A stretch of 64,000 bases of DNA from the NCBI GenBank assembly GCA_003508835.1, contig PUFA01000072.1:1860001-1924000 (forward strand), in the 5' to 3' direction. Numbering within the stretch: position 1 is the stretch's first letter; each line of letters starts with the position of its first letter. Positions 12,700 to 25,599 of this stretch are shown piece by piece. Under the pieces are notes generated by a model. The model was not told where the DNA came from and did not search any database. It was given only the letters and a program-made list of their open reading frames with translations. Source of the DNA: Eonycteris spelaea (taxonomy: Eukaryota; Chordata; Mammalia; Chiroptera; Pteropodidae). A program made the position numbers and the translations under genes.

Positions 12700-14599
12700 A
12701 AACAGACATCTGCCATTGCCACCATCCTTCTCTCCTCCCCACCTCCAGTTTGGGAACTAAAACTCAGACTCTCATATAACAAGCAAATATATTTACCAAT
12801 AAAATGAGGAAAGGACTCGGGGCCTAATCTGTATCCCAGAACACCTACTAAAGGTCTGAGTAAACTTTGGTAGGTTCTAGGAGAAGTTAAAGCCACATAA
12901 GCACAGATTAAGGAAGGTTTAAAAACAAGTAAGTGATGGGAGGATAACCTGCTGCAGCCTAATATGTTTGCCAATTCATTTAATTGCCTATTAAAGGTAA
13001 CCCAACAATCCCACTCCTAGAATCTACCCTATAAAAAAAAAAACCAGTGATCTAAGATAGATCTAGCACATTTAGAACAGCACTGCCTGTAAAAGCAAAA
13101 AGAGATGAAAATCTCAACATCTCAACATGGCTACTTTTTCAAGGCAAATAAATATGACAGCAAATGCAGTTATGTGTTAATAAAAGGGGGGAGGGACACT
13201 TCATGCTTTGACCTTACTTGGACCCGGTCTGCACTTAAATTTGTGACTCCTGCTATAAACAACCTCCAAACAACCTCCTTATTAGTTTTCTTCCAAAACA
13301 TAGGGAAGAGTCTTAACTCAAGCTCTTTAGGCAATTAAAAATAATATATCTAGATGAAGACTATCTTCCAAGTTTACAAATGATCAGAAATCTGAGGCAT
13401 TTCACCTGGATAATTCAAACCAAAAAGTTCAAATGTATCTCAAATTACAGTAAAACCATAATTTTTTTAATATTTGCAAAACACTTTGAAAGCAGAGTGG
13501 TATTAAGTTGGAGAAAAGAGTCATGTACTAAGATTTCAAGAAGTACATGAAATAATTTTGATGTCTACAAGAACAGGGAAGACTGTGCGGACAGAAGGGG
13601 CTAAATTTTTATTAGCAATTTTAAATGATGGGTTATTTCCTCAGACAAACCTTGATATAGCTATGTTAGCTTAGAAGGAAAAGGACAAGAAGAGAAATTC
13701 CACAGAGATTAATATGTGCATTTCTGAAATACTTTTTAAGTTCTATAAATAGAATATACTATAAACAGACAGACCTCAAAGGAGGCAATGTTAACATGCT
13801 GAAACCAAGCAGGAAGCCATGACAGTAAAATATAGAAATTGCATCTACTGAACACTGCCATTCAGTATGAGTCACTTGGCTGGGCGATCTCCTAAGTGTG
13901 TGAATTTTGAACATACCCATGAATGGAGAGGAGGCTAAGCATTAACTTTCTTAGCAAATCTCCAAAGGTTCCACAGTTGCAATTTAACATCACTTAAGTA
14001 ACAAAAGAATTCTATTCAAAAAACTGATGTATGTTCCTTAAAAACTATTAGCTAAATAATTTGGCCAGAGGCTCCTGAGAGAAAGGTTTGACAGCAGAAC
14101 CCAGACACGCTGGGACACATCGGTATGTCACGATGCAGTTCACATACCAACTTTCAAACTTTTACAACACAGGAACTCTTGAGTTATCATATTAAATTTC
14201 TCAACCAAAATCTCTGAATTTTAACCCTTCCTTCCCTTCTGTCCCACATCTATGACTCCTGACTTAATTTTATCAGGACTGTGGCCGATTTTCTAAAACT
14301 AAATGTTGACTATCTCTTCTCCCTACCATCAAGACCATCTCGAAGATGATCTCAAGTCTTAGTGCAGAAATTCATGCCATCAGTACATAAACCACCCTGG
14401 GCCAGTAGTCTCAACCAGGAGGCCCACAGACAAACTGCTGCGGCTCCCCAGGCTGCGTAGGATTCGGGGCTAATGAAAGGCTAGAGGGAAAGAAATGCTG
14501 GCAGAGAGACCTGCGCAACGGCTCAGTCAGACCTAGAGAACTTTCTGTGACTGTATGAAATGACCCAAATGTTCTACACCTGTGTGGTGCAATACAGGC

Positions 14600-14725
14600 G
14601 CCACCAGCCACAGCCAATGTGGCTACTGGGCACTTGAAATGTAACTGGTGCCACTGAAGAACTAAAGTTTGAACCTTACTTATTTAAATATAAATAGCCA
14701 CATGTGGCTATTGGCTGCCATAGGA
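14600..14725 (-). mobile_element. MER5-type hAT fragment
   Basis: AATGTGGCTACTGGGCACTT, then GAAATGTAACTGG and TAGCCACATGTGGCTATTGG, fit a MER5 element with internal loss. Confidence 0.6.
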
Positions 14726-14949
14726 ACACGGCCATGCTCATTTGGGTAAAGAGAGAATCTGGAGACTTTCTTTGACACTCAGTTCAACAATGACCTGTTC
14801 TGACTACTGCATACTAGAGATGGAGCCGGGCACAAGGAGAGGGAGATGAATGAGACCTTCCCTACCCAAAGATGTTCTAAGGAAGAAGACAGCCAGATTA
14901 TTAACAGTCCATTTTGGTACAATGTCTTAACGAATAAAGATACTATGAT

Positions 14950-15370
14950 AAAGAAATCAAATAATCCTCCCTTAATGTTTGTGCACTTAATAAGAGCCGC
15001 AAAATACATGAAGGCTGATCCAGCTCCAAAGAGAAACAGGTAAATCCATAACGATAGTTGTAGACTTCAATACTCTTCTCTTAGTAATCAACAAAACAAG
15101 AAGACAGAAAATCAGCAAGGATATAGACCTTAACACTGCAAACAACTTGACCTGACACTTGTGGAATGCTCTACCCAAGAGCAGAACACACCTTCTTTCC
15201 AAGTACACCTGGAACTTTCACCAATATTTTGGGGCACAAAATCTCTAAAAATTTTTTATAAAATTAAAAGTCATGCACATGTTCTCTGAACATAATGAAA
15301 CAAAATTAGAAATCAATAACAGAAAGATACCTAGAAAATGTCCAAATATTTGGAAACTAAACAACATATA
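14950..15370 (+). mobile_element. L1 ORF2 fragment
   Basis: Parallel to part of the L1 at 8120-8400: CAATACTCTTCTCTTAGTAA, AGAAAATCAGCAAGGATATA, CTTGACCTGACACTTGTGGA and GGAAACTAAACAACATAT. Stops and indels break the frame. Confidence 0.7.
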
Positions 15371-15769
15371 AATGCACATGGTCCTTAGAGGTAGGGAAGA
15401 GGTAAAAGAACTTAGGATCACCTGGGGGAAAGGGAATGGTGACCAGGAAAGGCAAGCTGCAGAAGGTGATGGATGGGTGACCAAGGAGTAAATCATCACA
15501 AGAGTGTGTGCAAGGAACTACAAATAATTCAGTATTACCTGACAATCAAATTCAAGGTGAAAAGAAATAAAGGAAATTTTAGAAGTCGATTCCTCCTTGA
15601 TTCTTTCTCCCCTTGTCACACCCTGCCTAACCAATCTATCACTAAGATGTGTCATTCTAAATCCTAAATTATTTTCTGAATTATTCTCTTCATTCCCACT
15701 GATACCAACCTAGTACAAGATCCATCATGTGGTCTACTTCCGGCCTAATTCCCTTCATCAATTCTTATC

Positions 15770-16140
15770 CCACTCCAATTCATTCTCTGTTCTATAGCCA
15801 GAGGGACTTTATAAAATAACATAAATCTGATCACACCATTCCCTACTTAAAATCCTTCACAGTTTTCCCTCCAGTCCATTGCACCCGATGACCCTAGGGT
15901 CTAGAATCCTTCTTCCTTGCCTTTCACCTGGCGACTTTAATTTTTAGCTTAATTGTCCTGACCCCTGGACCAGCTCATATTTACTTCCACCTTTCAAAAC
16001 ATTTATCTCGCCGATACACTGGCTGCCTTCCCTGCTACATCAGGGCAGGGGCCATATCTGATTTATTTGTGGCTACGTCCCAGAGAGTACCTGTATCCCA
16101 GGTACTCAACAGGTATTTTTCTGAATAAATAAACCAATCA
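15770..16140 (+). mobile_element. L2 LINE fragment, sense
   Basis: AATCTGATCACACCATTCCC, TAAAATCCTTCACAGTTTTC, CATCAGGGCAGGGGCCATAT and TCAACAGGTATTTTTCTGAA follow the L2 3' order. Confidence 0.7.
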
Positions 16141-16239
16141 ATGAAGCAACAAAGGAAGAAGCTGAAGGAAACAAAAGCTAAGTCATAGATTATACACATA
16201 CACTAAAGCATACAATCACTTCTTCACTGCAGATTTTTA

Positions 16240-16560
16240 AGAAAGGGCATAACACAGTCAGAACTGTCTTAGAGCAGAACATTGTATACGTGGAGAATGA
16301 ATGTGAGATGAATGAACAAAAGGGGACCAGACAAGCAAGCTGGTTCCTTCAAGAGGCAAGTGAGGGATGAAAAGGGCCTGATTCAGGGAACTATCAGCAC
16401 AGACAAACTGATATTTCAGAGATATAAGACGTAAACTGAACAGGACCTGGTGACAATCCTGCACTTGGAGGGTGAGACATAGGGAGGAGTTTGTTACTTC
16501 CCCCTTCTGACTTGGGCAGTTCAGTGGATAAGGAAATGGGAGGTTGGGAGTGGTCACTAC
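16240..16560 (-). mobile_element. L2 LINE fragment, antisense
   Basis: TTTTTAAGAAAGGGCATAAC and GACCTGGTGACAATCCTGCA resemble the more upstream L2 3' region in reverse orientation. Divergent. Confidence 0.5.
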
Positions 16561-17079
16561 AGCACAAATTCTATTTGCAACATATTGAATATGATGTGCC
16601 TAATAGACATTTACGTGGAGAATTTTAAGTATATTTATCCATTGCTGAGATAAAACACAGGAAAGAAATCACGACTACAAAGATCTGGGTATCAGGCCAT
16701 GGAAGTATTAAATTTTACTAGTAGTCAAAGAAATGCAAATTCAAACAAGGGAACTTTTAACCCACTGAATGCAGATGGTTTATAACAAACTAGTGCTGGC
16801 GAAATGAACACTCACTAAATTGCAGGTAGAATTATATATATCATATTTGCAATACAATGATATGTCATGCATTATGTGTATTATACTACACAATGCATGT
16901 TATATAATACTTTTAACATATTAGGAAGATGTAATAAAAGCCTTTAAAAAATTAGAAATGTGAACCAAGATTTATCTAAAAGGATGGTCACTAAAAGTAA
17001 TAGCAAACAAATAGAATACAACTTAACTATTTGGTAAAGGCTTAGGATGGAATCTTACATAGCTAGAGTCATATTATAT

Positions 17080-17645
17080 AAGCCCCTCTTATTCCAATCC
17101 TACCCACCAAGACCAGATTACTTTTCAAAAAACTCAACTTTATCATGACATATTCCAGTTTAAAAACACTCAGTGACCACCCACTGCCTATGAGCACAAA
17201 TCCTCAGACTGTCTTTTATTCAAATTGTACTAAAATAAAATGTCCACTTCTCTATAGTCTTATCTCCTTGACACTAAAATCACAAGTATGTCGTCCCTAA
17301 ACATGCATCTTTCTGTTATGTTATATTTTACATCCTCCTTTCTCTTCCTATTCAACTTCCAAAGAAATCCTACCCAACTCTTAAGGCATATCTAAAATTC
17401 AACACTGTTCTTGACACAGTTTCTGATCTCCCAAAAGAATGTGACTTTTCTCCCTAATTTAATTGTTTTCCTTACAGCACTTACTATTGCCTGCCCTACG
17501 TTATAGTTACTTATGCACTATATTATTATTTCCACTTCTAAAAAGTAAAGACCCTTAGAGCAGGGACCATTTATCCATTTCTGCACCTCTCTGAGACTTT
17601 TAACAGTACCTTGTACATTTTATAAGTATTAGATAAATTATTTTT
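17080..17645 (+). mobile_element. L2 LINE fragment, sense
   Basis: The order AAAACACTCAGTGACCACCC, CAGCACTTACTATTGCCTGC, TTAGAGCAGGGACCATTTAT and AAGTATTAGATAAATTA is that of the L2 3' end. Confidence 0.7.
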
Positions 17646-17764
17646 TAAATGTTTTAGTCACATTGTAAAGAAGTATTTAATGAGACTTTTGTTTATATGG
17701 CAAATATGTAACATGAGTTAATAAATATCCTTTTGCTCTCAACACTTGGTAAACTGATAGCAAA

Positions 17765-18157
17765 GAAATACAAAACGTAAAACCTCAAGAACAAAAAGAA
17801 CCACAATGAGGCATCACTTCACACCTCTTAGAATGGCTATTATCAAAAAGTTAAAAAATAACAAGTATTGGCAAAGATGTGAATAAAAAGGAACACTTGT
17901 GGCCTGTTGATGGAAATGTAAATTGGTGCAGCCAACTATGGAAAACAGTATGGAGGTGCCTCAAAAAAATTAAAAATAGAACTACCATATGATCCAGCAA
18001 TTTCACTTCCGGGTATGCATCCATACTCAGAAAAAAAATCACTATCTCGAAGAGAGCTCTACACCCCCATGTTCACTGCAGCATTATTTACAATAACCCA
18101 AACATGGAAACAACCTATGCGTCCATCGATGGATGAATGGATAAAGACGTGACAGGT

Positions 18158-18188
<31 letters not shown>

Positions 18189-18665
18189 AATATTACTCAA
18201 CCATAAAGAAGGAAATCCTGCCATTTGTGACAATATGGATGGACCTTGAGGGGCAGTATGCTAAGTTAAATAAGACAGAGAAAGGCAAATACCATATGAT
18301 TTCACTTACATGTGAAATCTAAAACAAAAGAAAACCAAAAACATAAATACAGAGAACAGTTTTGCCAGAGGCAGGGTGGGGTGGGCAAATGGTTGAAGGG
18401 GGTCAAAAGGTACCCTCTGTAAAATAAATAAGTCATGGGAATGTGATGTACAGCATGGTGACTATAGTTAATTATGCCGTACTGCATATTTGAAAGTTGC
18501 TAAGAAAGTAAATCTTAAAAGTTCTCATCACATGAAAATAATGTTTTTGTAACTATGCATGGTGATAGATGTTAACCAGATTTATGTATGCAAATACTGA
18601 ACCATGTTGTGCACCTGAAATATAATGTTATATATCAATTACATCTCAATTTTTAAAAAATAATA
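17765..18665 (+). mobile_element. L1 3' end, with an internal (CA)n
   Basis: CAATGAGGCATCACTTCACA, ACTACCATATGATCCAGCAA and AACCATAAAGAAGGAAATCC, with a GTGCACCTGAAATATAATGT end and A-rich tail, form an almost continuous L1 3' segment. (CA)n at 18162-18188 lies within it. Confidence 0.85.
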
Positions 18666-19144
18666 AAAGGAGGCTCAGCATTCCTGACATGGAATTTCAG
18701 TGAAGTGTGCATACTGTAAAGTATGAGTCCTAGTTACCTTCCTTCATCCAGCTTCCTAGGACACTGGGCACACACCCCATCATGGTCCCCCGCTCCCAGT
18801 CCCAGACAAGAAAGAAATCTTCCCTTAAGAAACCAGACTCACAGGAGAAAAACAAAGAGCGAAAGAGAAAACAACTAAAAATACACAAAAATAAAACCAA
18901 CACTGATATTTGGGGGTTCCAACAAAATGAAATAAAAGGTTGTCTCACTGCCTAATTACCTTCCATGAAAACCACCAGTGACAAACCGTGGCCATCCATA
19001 AGGTACTATCCATCCAATGCCTCACTACTAAATACAAACAGCTAAGGATCACAAGGCATTTGAAAGAAGCCTCCAATACGAAAAAGAGAAAACTAAAACA
19101 GAAGAATAGAATCTGAGGAAACAACAGAAAAAGAAAACGTAAAA

Positions 19145-19176
19145 AAACAAACAAACAAACAAACAAACAAACAAAC
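19145..19176 (+). repeat. (AAAC)8 microsatellite
   Basis: Eight uninterrupted AAAC units. Confidence 0.95.
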
Positions 19177-19319
19177 ATAATAAATCCTCAGAGACGAGAT
19201 GTTGTATCCAAGAAGAGGATGCTCTGAAAAAGGAAAGAGCTTTGGGAAATTACATATCATAAATAATTATTAGTTAGCTGAACTTTCCGAATTCAATATG
19301 AAGAAAACCACCCAATTAA

Positions 19320-20080
19320 AAACTGCGCAAAATATTCTAACAGCCACTTCACCAAAGATAAGCCTCAGACAGTTCAGCACCACTGATCATCAGGAAAGTG
19401 CAAGTGCAGCCATAATGAAGCTGCGCACCTACAGAGTGGCCTGAAGCCTCACCCACTGCTACTGGGGACGCACAACGGTAAAACCGCTCTGGAAACCAGC
19501 TTGGCACTTCTCGAAAGTTAAAATACACTTCGCAAACAACTCGGCGATTCCACTCGTAGGATTTACCCAAGAGAAAGCAAAGCTTATGTTCACACAAAAA
19601 CCTGTACGTGAATGTTTACAGCAGCTTTATTTGTCATCTCCAAAACCTGGACGCAACCCAAATGCTGAACTGGTGAATGGATAAACCAACTGCGGTACAG
19701 CCACATAATCGACTATCCACTCGATAATAAAAAAGAATGAACTGATACAAGCAATTCTTGCATAGATCTCAAATGCGTTATGCTAAATAAAAGGAGCCAG
19801 ACTCAAAAGGCTACATATGGTATAATTCCATTTAGATGACATTCATGGAAAAGCAAAAGTATAGGGACAGAAAATAGATCAGTGCTGCCCTAGGGTTAGG
19901 GAGAGAGAGGGAAAGGGGTTGACTAAAGGAGCATAAAGAAATTTGGGGCAGCTGATGGAACTATTATCTCATAGTGGTGGTGGTTGCATGACTATACGTA
20001 TTTGCCAAAACTGAGTCAAAACCTAAAAAGGGTGAATTTTACTGTATGTGTAAGTTGTATCAACATTTTTTTAAGTTATA
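19320..20080 (+). mobile_element. L1 3' end
   Basis: Contains the CACTGATCATCAGGAAAGTG, AAAACCGCTCTGGAAACCAG, AGCAGCTTTATTTGTCATCT and GGTGGTTGCATGACTATACG landmarks of the L1 3' region in sense orientation. Confidence 0.8.
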
Positions 20081-20539
20081 ATTAATAAGAAATATAAGGT
20101 ATCGTATCAACGACCAGGATCCTATAAAAAAAGGAAAAAGAAAACAGGTTTTGGAAATTAAATATCTAATAGCTGAAATAAAAACTGATTTAATAGAAGG
20201 CGTGGGAAAGAAATTCTCCCAGAAAGCAAACCCAAAGGACAAACCGATTAAAAGAATTTAAAAAATAAGAAACTTAGTAAGTCTAGATCATCCGATTTCT
20301 AATTAAGAGTTTGAGAAGAGAATCGGGCAACTCTTAAGAAAAAGTAGCAAATAATTAAAAGACAATTTCCCAGAACTAAAGAACATGAGCTTAAAAGGGC
20401 CCACTAAGTACCCAAAACAATGAATGAAAAAGAGCCACATCAAGGGATATGATATCACTATAAAAGTTCAAAATACTGGAGACCATGAATGGAGCCTAAA
20501 AACTTTAGAAAGGAAAAAAATGGGTTAGATATGATGGAG

Positions 20540-20790
20540 ATCATTAAAATAGTCCTAGACCTCTCAACAGCGACACCAGATGCTGGAACACAATAAAGCA
20601 AATCTTTCAAGTGAAACTGATTTTTTATTTAGGATCCTATACCCAGCCAAACTATCAAGTATTAGGGTTAACAAGGACATTTTCAGACATGTAATGGAAA
20701 AAAAGGGAAGGTATTGCTCATGCACCCATCCCGAGGAAGCAACTAGACGTTGTACTGAAAAAGGGAAGTAAACCAAGAAAGATGTAGAAC
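20540..20790 (+). mobile_element. L1/HAL1-like fragment
   Basis: AGACCTCTCAACAGCGACAC, TTTAGGATCCTATACCCAGC, then CAAACTATCAAG and ATTTTCAGACATGTAATGGA are typical of L1/HAL1 sequences. The subfamily is uncertain. Confidence 0.55.
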
Positions 20791-21562
20791 CCAAGAAACA
20801 AAATCAACGTAGAAAGCAGCAAAAAAGAAGTTCCAGTGCAAGGTTCACCGGACGTACAGGGCAACCAGTTCAGCTGAGAGCAGAAACGCTGGTGGCTGCG
20901 GGAGGAGAGCAGCATGGAGGAAATGGAGCTGTGACACCTGAGAGCTGAGAAGTGGTGCTTTACAGTAAATGATAGTGGGCTGGCCCAAGCACACAGAGTG
21001 CTAAGCAAGCGAAGAAATAAGGCAATGATTCCAGGAAAATAGTTATTAAAAGAAGTAACTCTCATAGCACGCAATTTGATTTGATTGTGAATATTTAGTA
21101 GTCATAATAGTGTCATCAATCCCTGATGATTTATCAAAAAAAAAAATCATGCTATAACTATAATGAGAGCATTAAAAAAAGGATAATTATAATAAGGCTA
21201 AATCCTCGATCTACTTCAACAAAGTTAAAAAAGAAATGTCTAAAATTGACAAAACAAACATAAGCATATCATTTTTAAATGAGTGGTAATTACCAGAAAA
21301 GAAAAACAGCTACAAAAATTGAAAGCACTGCCTCTGGAGAGGTCTCAGGTGGGAAGAGGTACAGCAGGGAACCACTCAGTTCGCTATGAGCCTTTAATAC
21401 TATTTTATCAATGTTCATGTTCCACTTCGATAAAGATGATACAGGAAAAATTTGCTGTATAGCAAGTAAAACCAATTAGTATGATCCTAGTTATCTTTCT
21501 TTAATATGTACATAAAAACAAGGTATAGAAAATGGAATTTAAAAAATATATTAAAACATTTA

Positions 21563-21848
21563 GTTTACAGCCAAGCCACCCTGAACAAGCCTGATCCCGT
21601 CTGATCTTGGAAGCTAAGAAACGGGAAAGAAATGTGCCAATGTTATTGTCTGATCTCAGAAGCAGGCTACTGATAGCAACTTGAGTGAGGCCTTCAGGCC
21701 TGGTTAGTACTTGGATGGGAGACCACCTAGGAAGACCAGGTGCTATAGGCGTAAAAAATTTACAAAAATAATAATAATAAGGGATTGTAAGCTAACAATG
21801 TCCTTGCAATCTGTGAGGTCAACCAAGGGTTGCCTCGCCTAAAAACTA
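21563..21848 (+). mobile_element. 5S rRNA-derived SINE, long form, with internal duplication/insertion
   Basis: The head starts GTTTACAGCCAAGCCACC and runs to AGCTAAG at 21619. About 77 nt then separate this from GGCCTGGTTAG, where 5S has about 8. Within this segment, GTCTGATCTCAGAAGC (21648-21663) repeats the motif at 21600-21616. The 3' part (GATTGTAAG...GAGGTCAACC...) matches the copy at 6287. A near-perfect 27/28-bp target-site duplication flanks it (21536-21562 and 21849-21876, one A different). Confidence 0.85.
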
Positions 21849-22434
21849 AATTTAAAAAAATATATTAAAACATTTACAGTAGTTATCTTTAGTTGGAAGG
21901 ATTACAGATGACTTTCATTTTCATCTGTGTACTTTCCCAAAAGAGTAAGTCTGTACTATTTTTATGATTTTTCATTGCAATTTTTAAAAACAACTTAAGA
22001 ACAGATGAGATTCTCAGGAGGAGGAAGACAGTGAGAGGGCCAAGGGCTGCCCTGAAAACCTGGAAACCTGGTGTTAAAGGAACAGGTAAAGAAAGATGGC
22101 ATGAGGGAACTATAAAGAGCTAGAAAATCAAGAGTGCTTCCTCTACTTTAACCATTGTAAATAATTTCTGTACGTGTATTATTTATTCGAGCTGGAATAA
22201 GTCAGATGTTAGTAGATGAACTAGTCTTTAATGGATAAATTAAATACTTAATATTTCTCAAATAAAACTGATTTAATATACATTTTTACTTAAAATGGTC
22301 CTCAAAATGTTTTTACACCTGCGAGTCACCTGACAGCTTTCAATAGAAAATGTCACTACATCACACTGGAAGTAAAGTCCCTATATCTTCACAGAATCTC
22401 CATCTTCAGTTCAGAAACAAATCAACACATGATT

Positions 22435-22655
22435 GTAACTAATATTTATCAAATCTTTCCCATGTGCCTGGCACTGTTCTAGGCATTTCATATGTATTAA
22501 TTCATTTAACCCTCACAACACCTTGAATTAAATACTGTATCTCGATTTTACAAATGAGGAAAGTGAGGCACAAAGAGTTGAGCAAACTGCCCATCATCGA
22601 GAGCCCAGATTCAAACCCATGAAGTCCAGTATCACATTCTTCACTCTTTAATAAA
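22435..22655 (-). mobile_element. MIR SINE, antisense, near full length
   Basis: CATGTGCCTGGCACTGTTCT, TAATTCATTTAACCCTCACA, TTTACAAATGAGGAAAGTGA and GCCCAGATTCAAACCCATGA match MIR in reverse. Confidence 0.85.
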
Positions 22656-22989
22656 TTTCTATGCTACCTGCTTCCTCTCTAAATCCTTGACGTTCACAGA
22701 AGATTTATCCAGATTCCCCAGATTCTCGCACATGAGGATAGCCTGCATTACTGTGGCTCCCATATGCAGATGCCTCCAATACCTGCCACAAGTCCTCACA
22801 CTGACAGTGTCCACACCGTCACTGGTACGACTCCACCGACACTGGTCTTTCCCTGACAAATCCTTTTCCAAGCTGACCTAACGCAATCCAAAAATCATAG
22901 ATATTTTGGAAGACTTATAACCCAGCTCTTTCATCCCGAGAACTTTTTTTAAAAAAACTATCATAGCAAACAAAATAAGTGGGGTTAAG

Positions 22990-23800
22990 ATGATTCTACA
23001 ATTGTATTTGTAATGATCCAGTGAGATTCCATTCCTAGGATACACCCAAGAAAACACAAACATATTACATAGGGGAGGTAGATGGGGTAAAAGGACTCAA
23101 ATAAATATGTAGTGACAGAAAGAAATCTAACTATGGGCGGTGAACACACAATGCAATATATATATATATAGACATATATGTATATGTATATATGTGTGTG
23201 TGTATACATGTGTCTATATATATGCACCTTACTGTTGAATCATACACCTGAAACTGGAGTTCATTAACCAATGTCACCATAATAAAAATAAATTTAACAA
23301 AGTAAAAAATAAAGAAAAAAAAAATACATATGTACAAAAACCTACACACAAATGTTCACAGCAGTATTTATAATACCCAAAAAGTGGACACAATACAAAT
23401 GTCCATGAACTGCTGAAATGGATAAGCAAGATGTGGTATATCCATATAATGAAACAGTATTCAAATATAGTACTGGTATGTGTTATTATATTATTATATC
23501 CATGAACCCTGAAAACATTATGCTAAGTGAAAGAAGCCACATATTATATGATTCTATTTATATAAAATGTTCAGAAGAGACAAATCCACAGAGTGAAAGT
23601 AGTGGTTGCCAGGGGGTGGAAGGGGAGGGAGGGAACAGGGAGTGACTGCTTTGGTAAGGGTTTCTTTTGGGGACTGATAAAAACGTTTGGAATTAGACAG
23701 TGGTGATAGTTGCGCAACTCTGAATATACTAAAAACTACTGAATTATACACTTCAAAAAATGTGAATTTTATGATATGTCTATCATATCTCAATAAAGCT
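22990..23800 (+). mobile_element. L1 3' end interrupted by a younger insertion
   Basis: TTCCATTCCTAGGATACACC on the left and AAATGTTCACAGCAGTATTT on the right are contiguous in L1. Between them sits the element at 23072-23324. The L1 ends at TATCTCAATAAAGCTGTG and an A-rich tail. Confidence 0.8.
23072..23324 (+). mobile_element. Young L1 3'-end insertion (second copy)
   Basis: Homologous end to end with 7701-7932: a G-rich start, GTGACAGAAAGAAATCTAAC, a variable TA/TG microsatellite, CACCTGAAACTGG, CATTAACCAATGTCACC and an A-rich tail. A 6-bp target-site duplication, TACATA, lies at 23066-23071 and 23325-23330. Confidence 0.75.
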
Positions 23801-25349
23801 GTGATTTTTAAAATAAAATTTTTATTAAATATTGCTTGAAAATTATTTGACAATTTAGAAGTCCAATAAATCTTAATTACTGTTACTATTTTTAAAAAAT
23901 CATTCAACAATCAAAAAATATTTGAGTAATACAACAATATCTAAAAAACATAAAATTTGATATAGACCAGTAGAATACAAAACATAATAATTATATTCAC
24001 TTTTTAAAATTCACTTCTTTCTATATGACCTTACTTCCAATCTTTTAAAATGTATTTTCCAAGTATAAGTTGGTTTTTTAAAGAAATATTCTGCCTTCAG
24101 AGGCTTATCATTTTAAAGAACCAAAAGCATTAAAAAAATCAGAATAATAAGGGTCAATGTTAAATTAGTGTTCGATTATGAAGCTGAGGTGATCACTGCT
24201 GTAAGCAGGCATGCAAAGCAAAGAGAGACCGAGGTGAGCAACAGAACTCTGGGAAGATGTCTCCTGGGAAGTGGTGCTGGAATCTGGCTAAGGAGCAGGG
24301 AGAAAGGAATCTAGTCAATGCAAGGAGAGCATCTGCTAGGATGTATTCCTATTGGTGTCAGTCTGTGTCATCTAGATATGGGTCCCCCACCACCATCTTA
24401 CCCATTGCTTCCCCACGCCAAGGGAAACACAGGGTCTTGAGGAGGGAGGAAAGGAGGACCTACAGAAGAGATCAGAGCTCCTGGTTTTAGCATCCCCAAA
24501 CCTGCTGCACAGTTTCAATACACAGCTCCATTTCAAAATCTACACCAGAAGAGATGAGCATGAACTGTGCACAAGACTTTATTATCACATACCTCAGACA
24601 CACCTCTTTACTACTCACAGATCATGTTGCCCAACTTTTTAATAACTCCTTGGGGCCCTCATTTTCTTTTAATTCTCATGTTTACCTTCTTCAGGTACTG
24701 ATATCTGAAAACAAATTTCCTTCATTTCCCTTATAATCGTGCATTCCTATTGCTACTGAAAGCACTATCATTCTTACAGAGGAATGAATATTTGATGAAT
24801 TCTCTGTCTACATTCCTGATGCTGTCCAGGCCTGCAGAATTCTGGAGTACCTCCTGAACTGACCTTCAATCCAGGGCTATAAAACCCATCCAGATCTCCA
24901 CCAGCTATCTCATCCTCTTCCTATCCATCCTGCAGAAAGAAGCTATGCTACACTTCCTAATGACCCACTGAAATCATATCCCATTTGTTTCCAGATCTCC
25001 TTGATTGATCTCCGAAAACACAAATAAAATAGATTTGAAATAGACTAGAAACCATCTCCTCCAGCAATTCTCTCAATTTGGGGGGAAAGAGCTGGCTGCA
25101 CTGTGGTTCAACGTAGCTCTGTGATTTAATTTGGTTGTTTCATGCTCCTGAATGGTGCTGATGAGAAAACAACATACCCCTTAGGTGTTCCAGGAGCGAA
25201 AAATGACTGTGGACCACTATCTAGCCCAATCCCTACCCTTAGATGAGGGAGGAAAAGTACAAATGCTACAGTCTGGTTAGCTAGGTAATGCCCAACAATG
25301 GAGCTTTACAGTTTTTTCCTATTCACATACTCAGGCTTTTGCTAACCTT

Positions 25350-25560
25350 GGTTACTTAAGATGGCCCACACTTTAAAATCAGTGCTTTAATTCATGCTGC
25401 TCCCTCGCAATGCCTGTCCATCCTCACTGTCCACATGCCCAAGCAGGAAGCATTTGCCCATACCAACGCCCCCAATAGAGTATGATGTCGCATCCCACTC
25501 CTTTAAATATCCACTGCCTTTTGTACCTCATTTGTAGCAATCAAGAATTACAAATATATA
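25350..25560 (+). mobile_element. Probable L2 fragment
   Basis: TTAATTCATGCTGCTCCCTC, GAAGCATTTGCCCATACC and CCACTGCCTTTTGTACCTCA resemble L2 3' sequence. Divergent. Confidence 0.4.
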
Positions 25561-25599
25561 CTTAAAAGATATTTGGTTCGCACAGATGAGAATAAATAT

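Noticed and set aside
18137..18322. 61-codon frame with a Thr-His repeat
   Set aside because: It comes from a (CA)n microsatellite within an L1 3' UTR.
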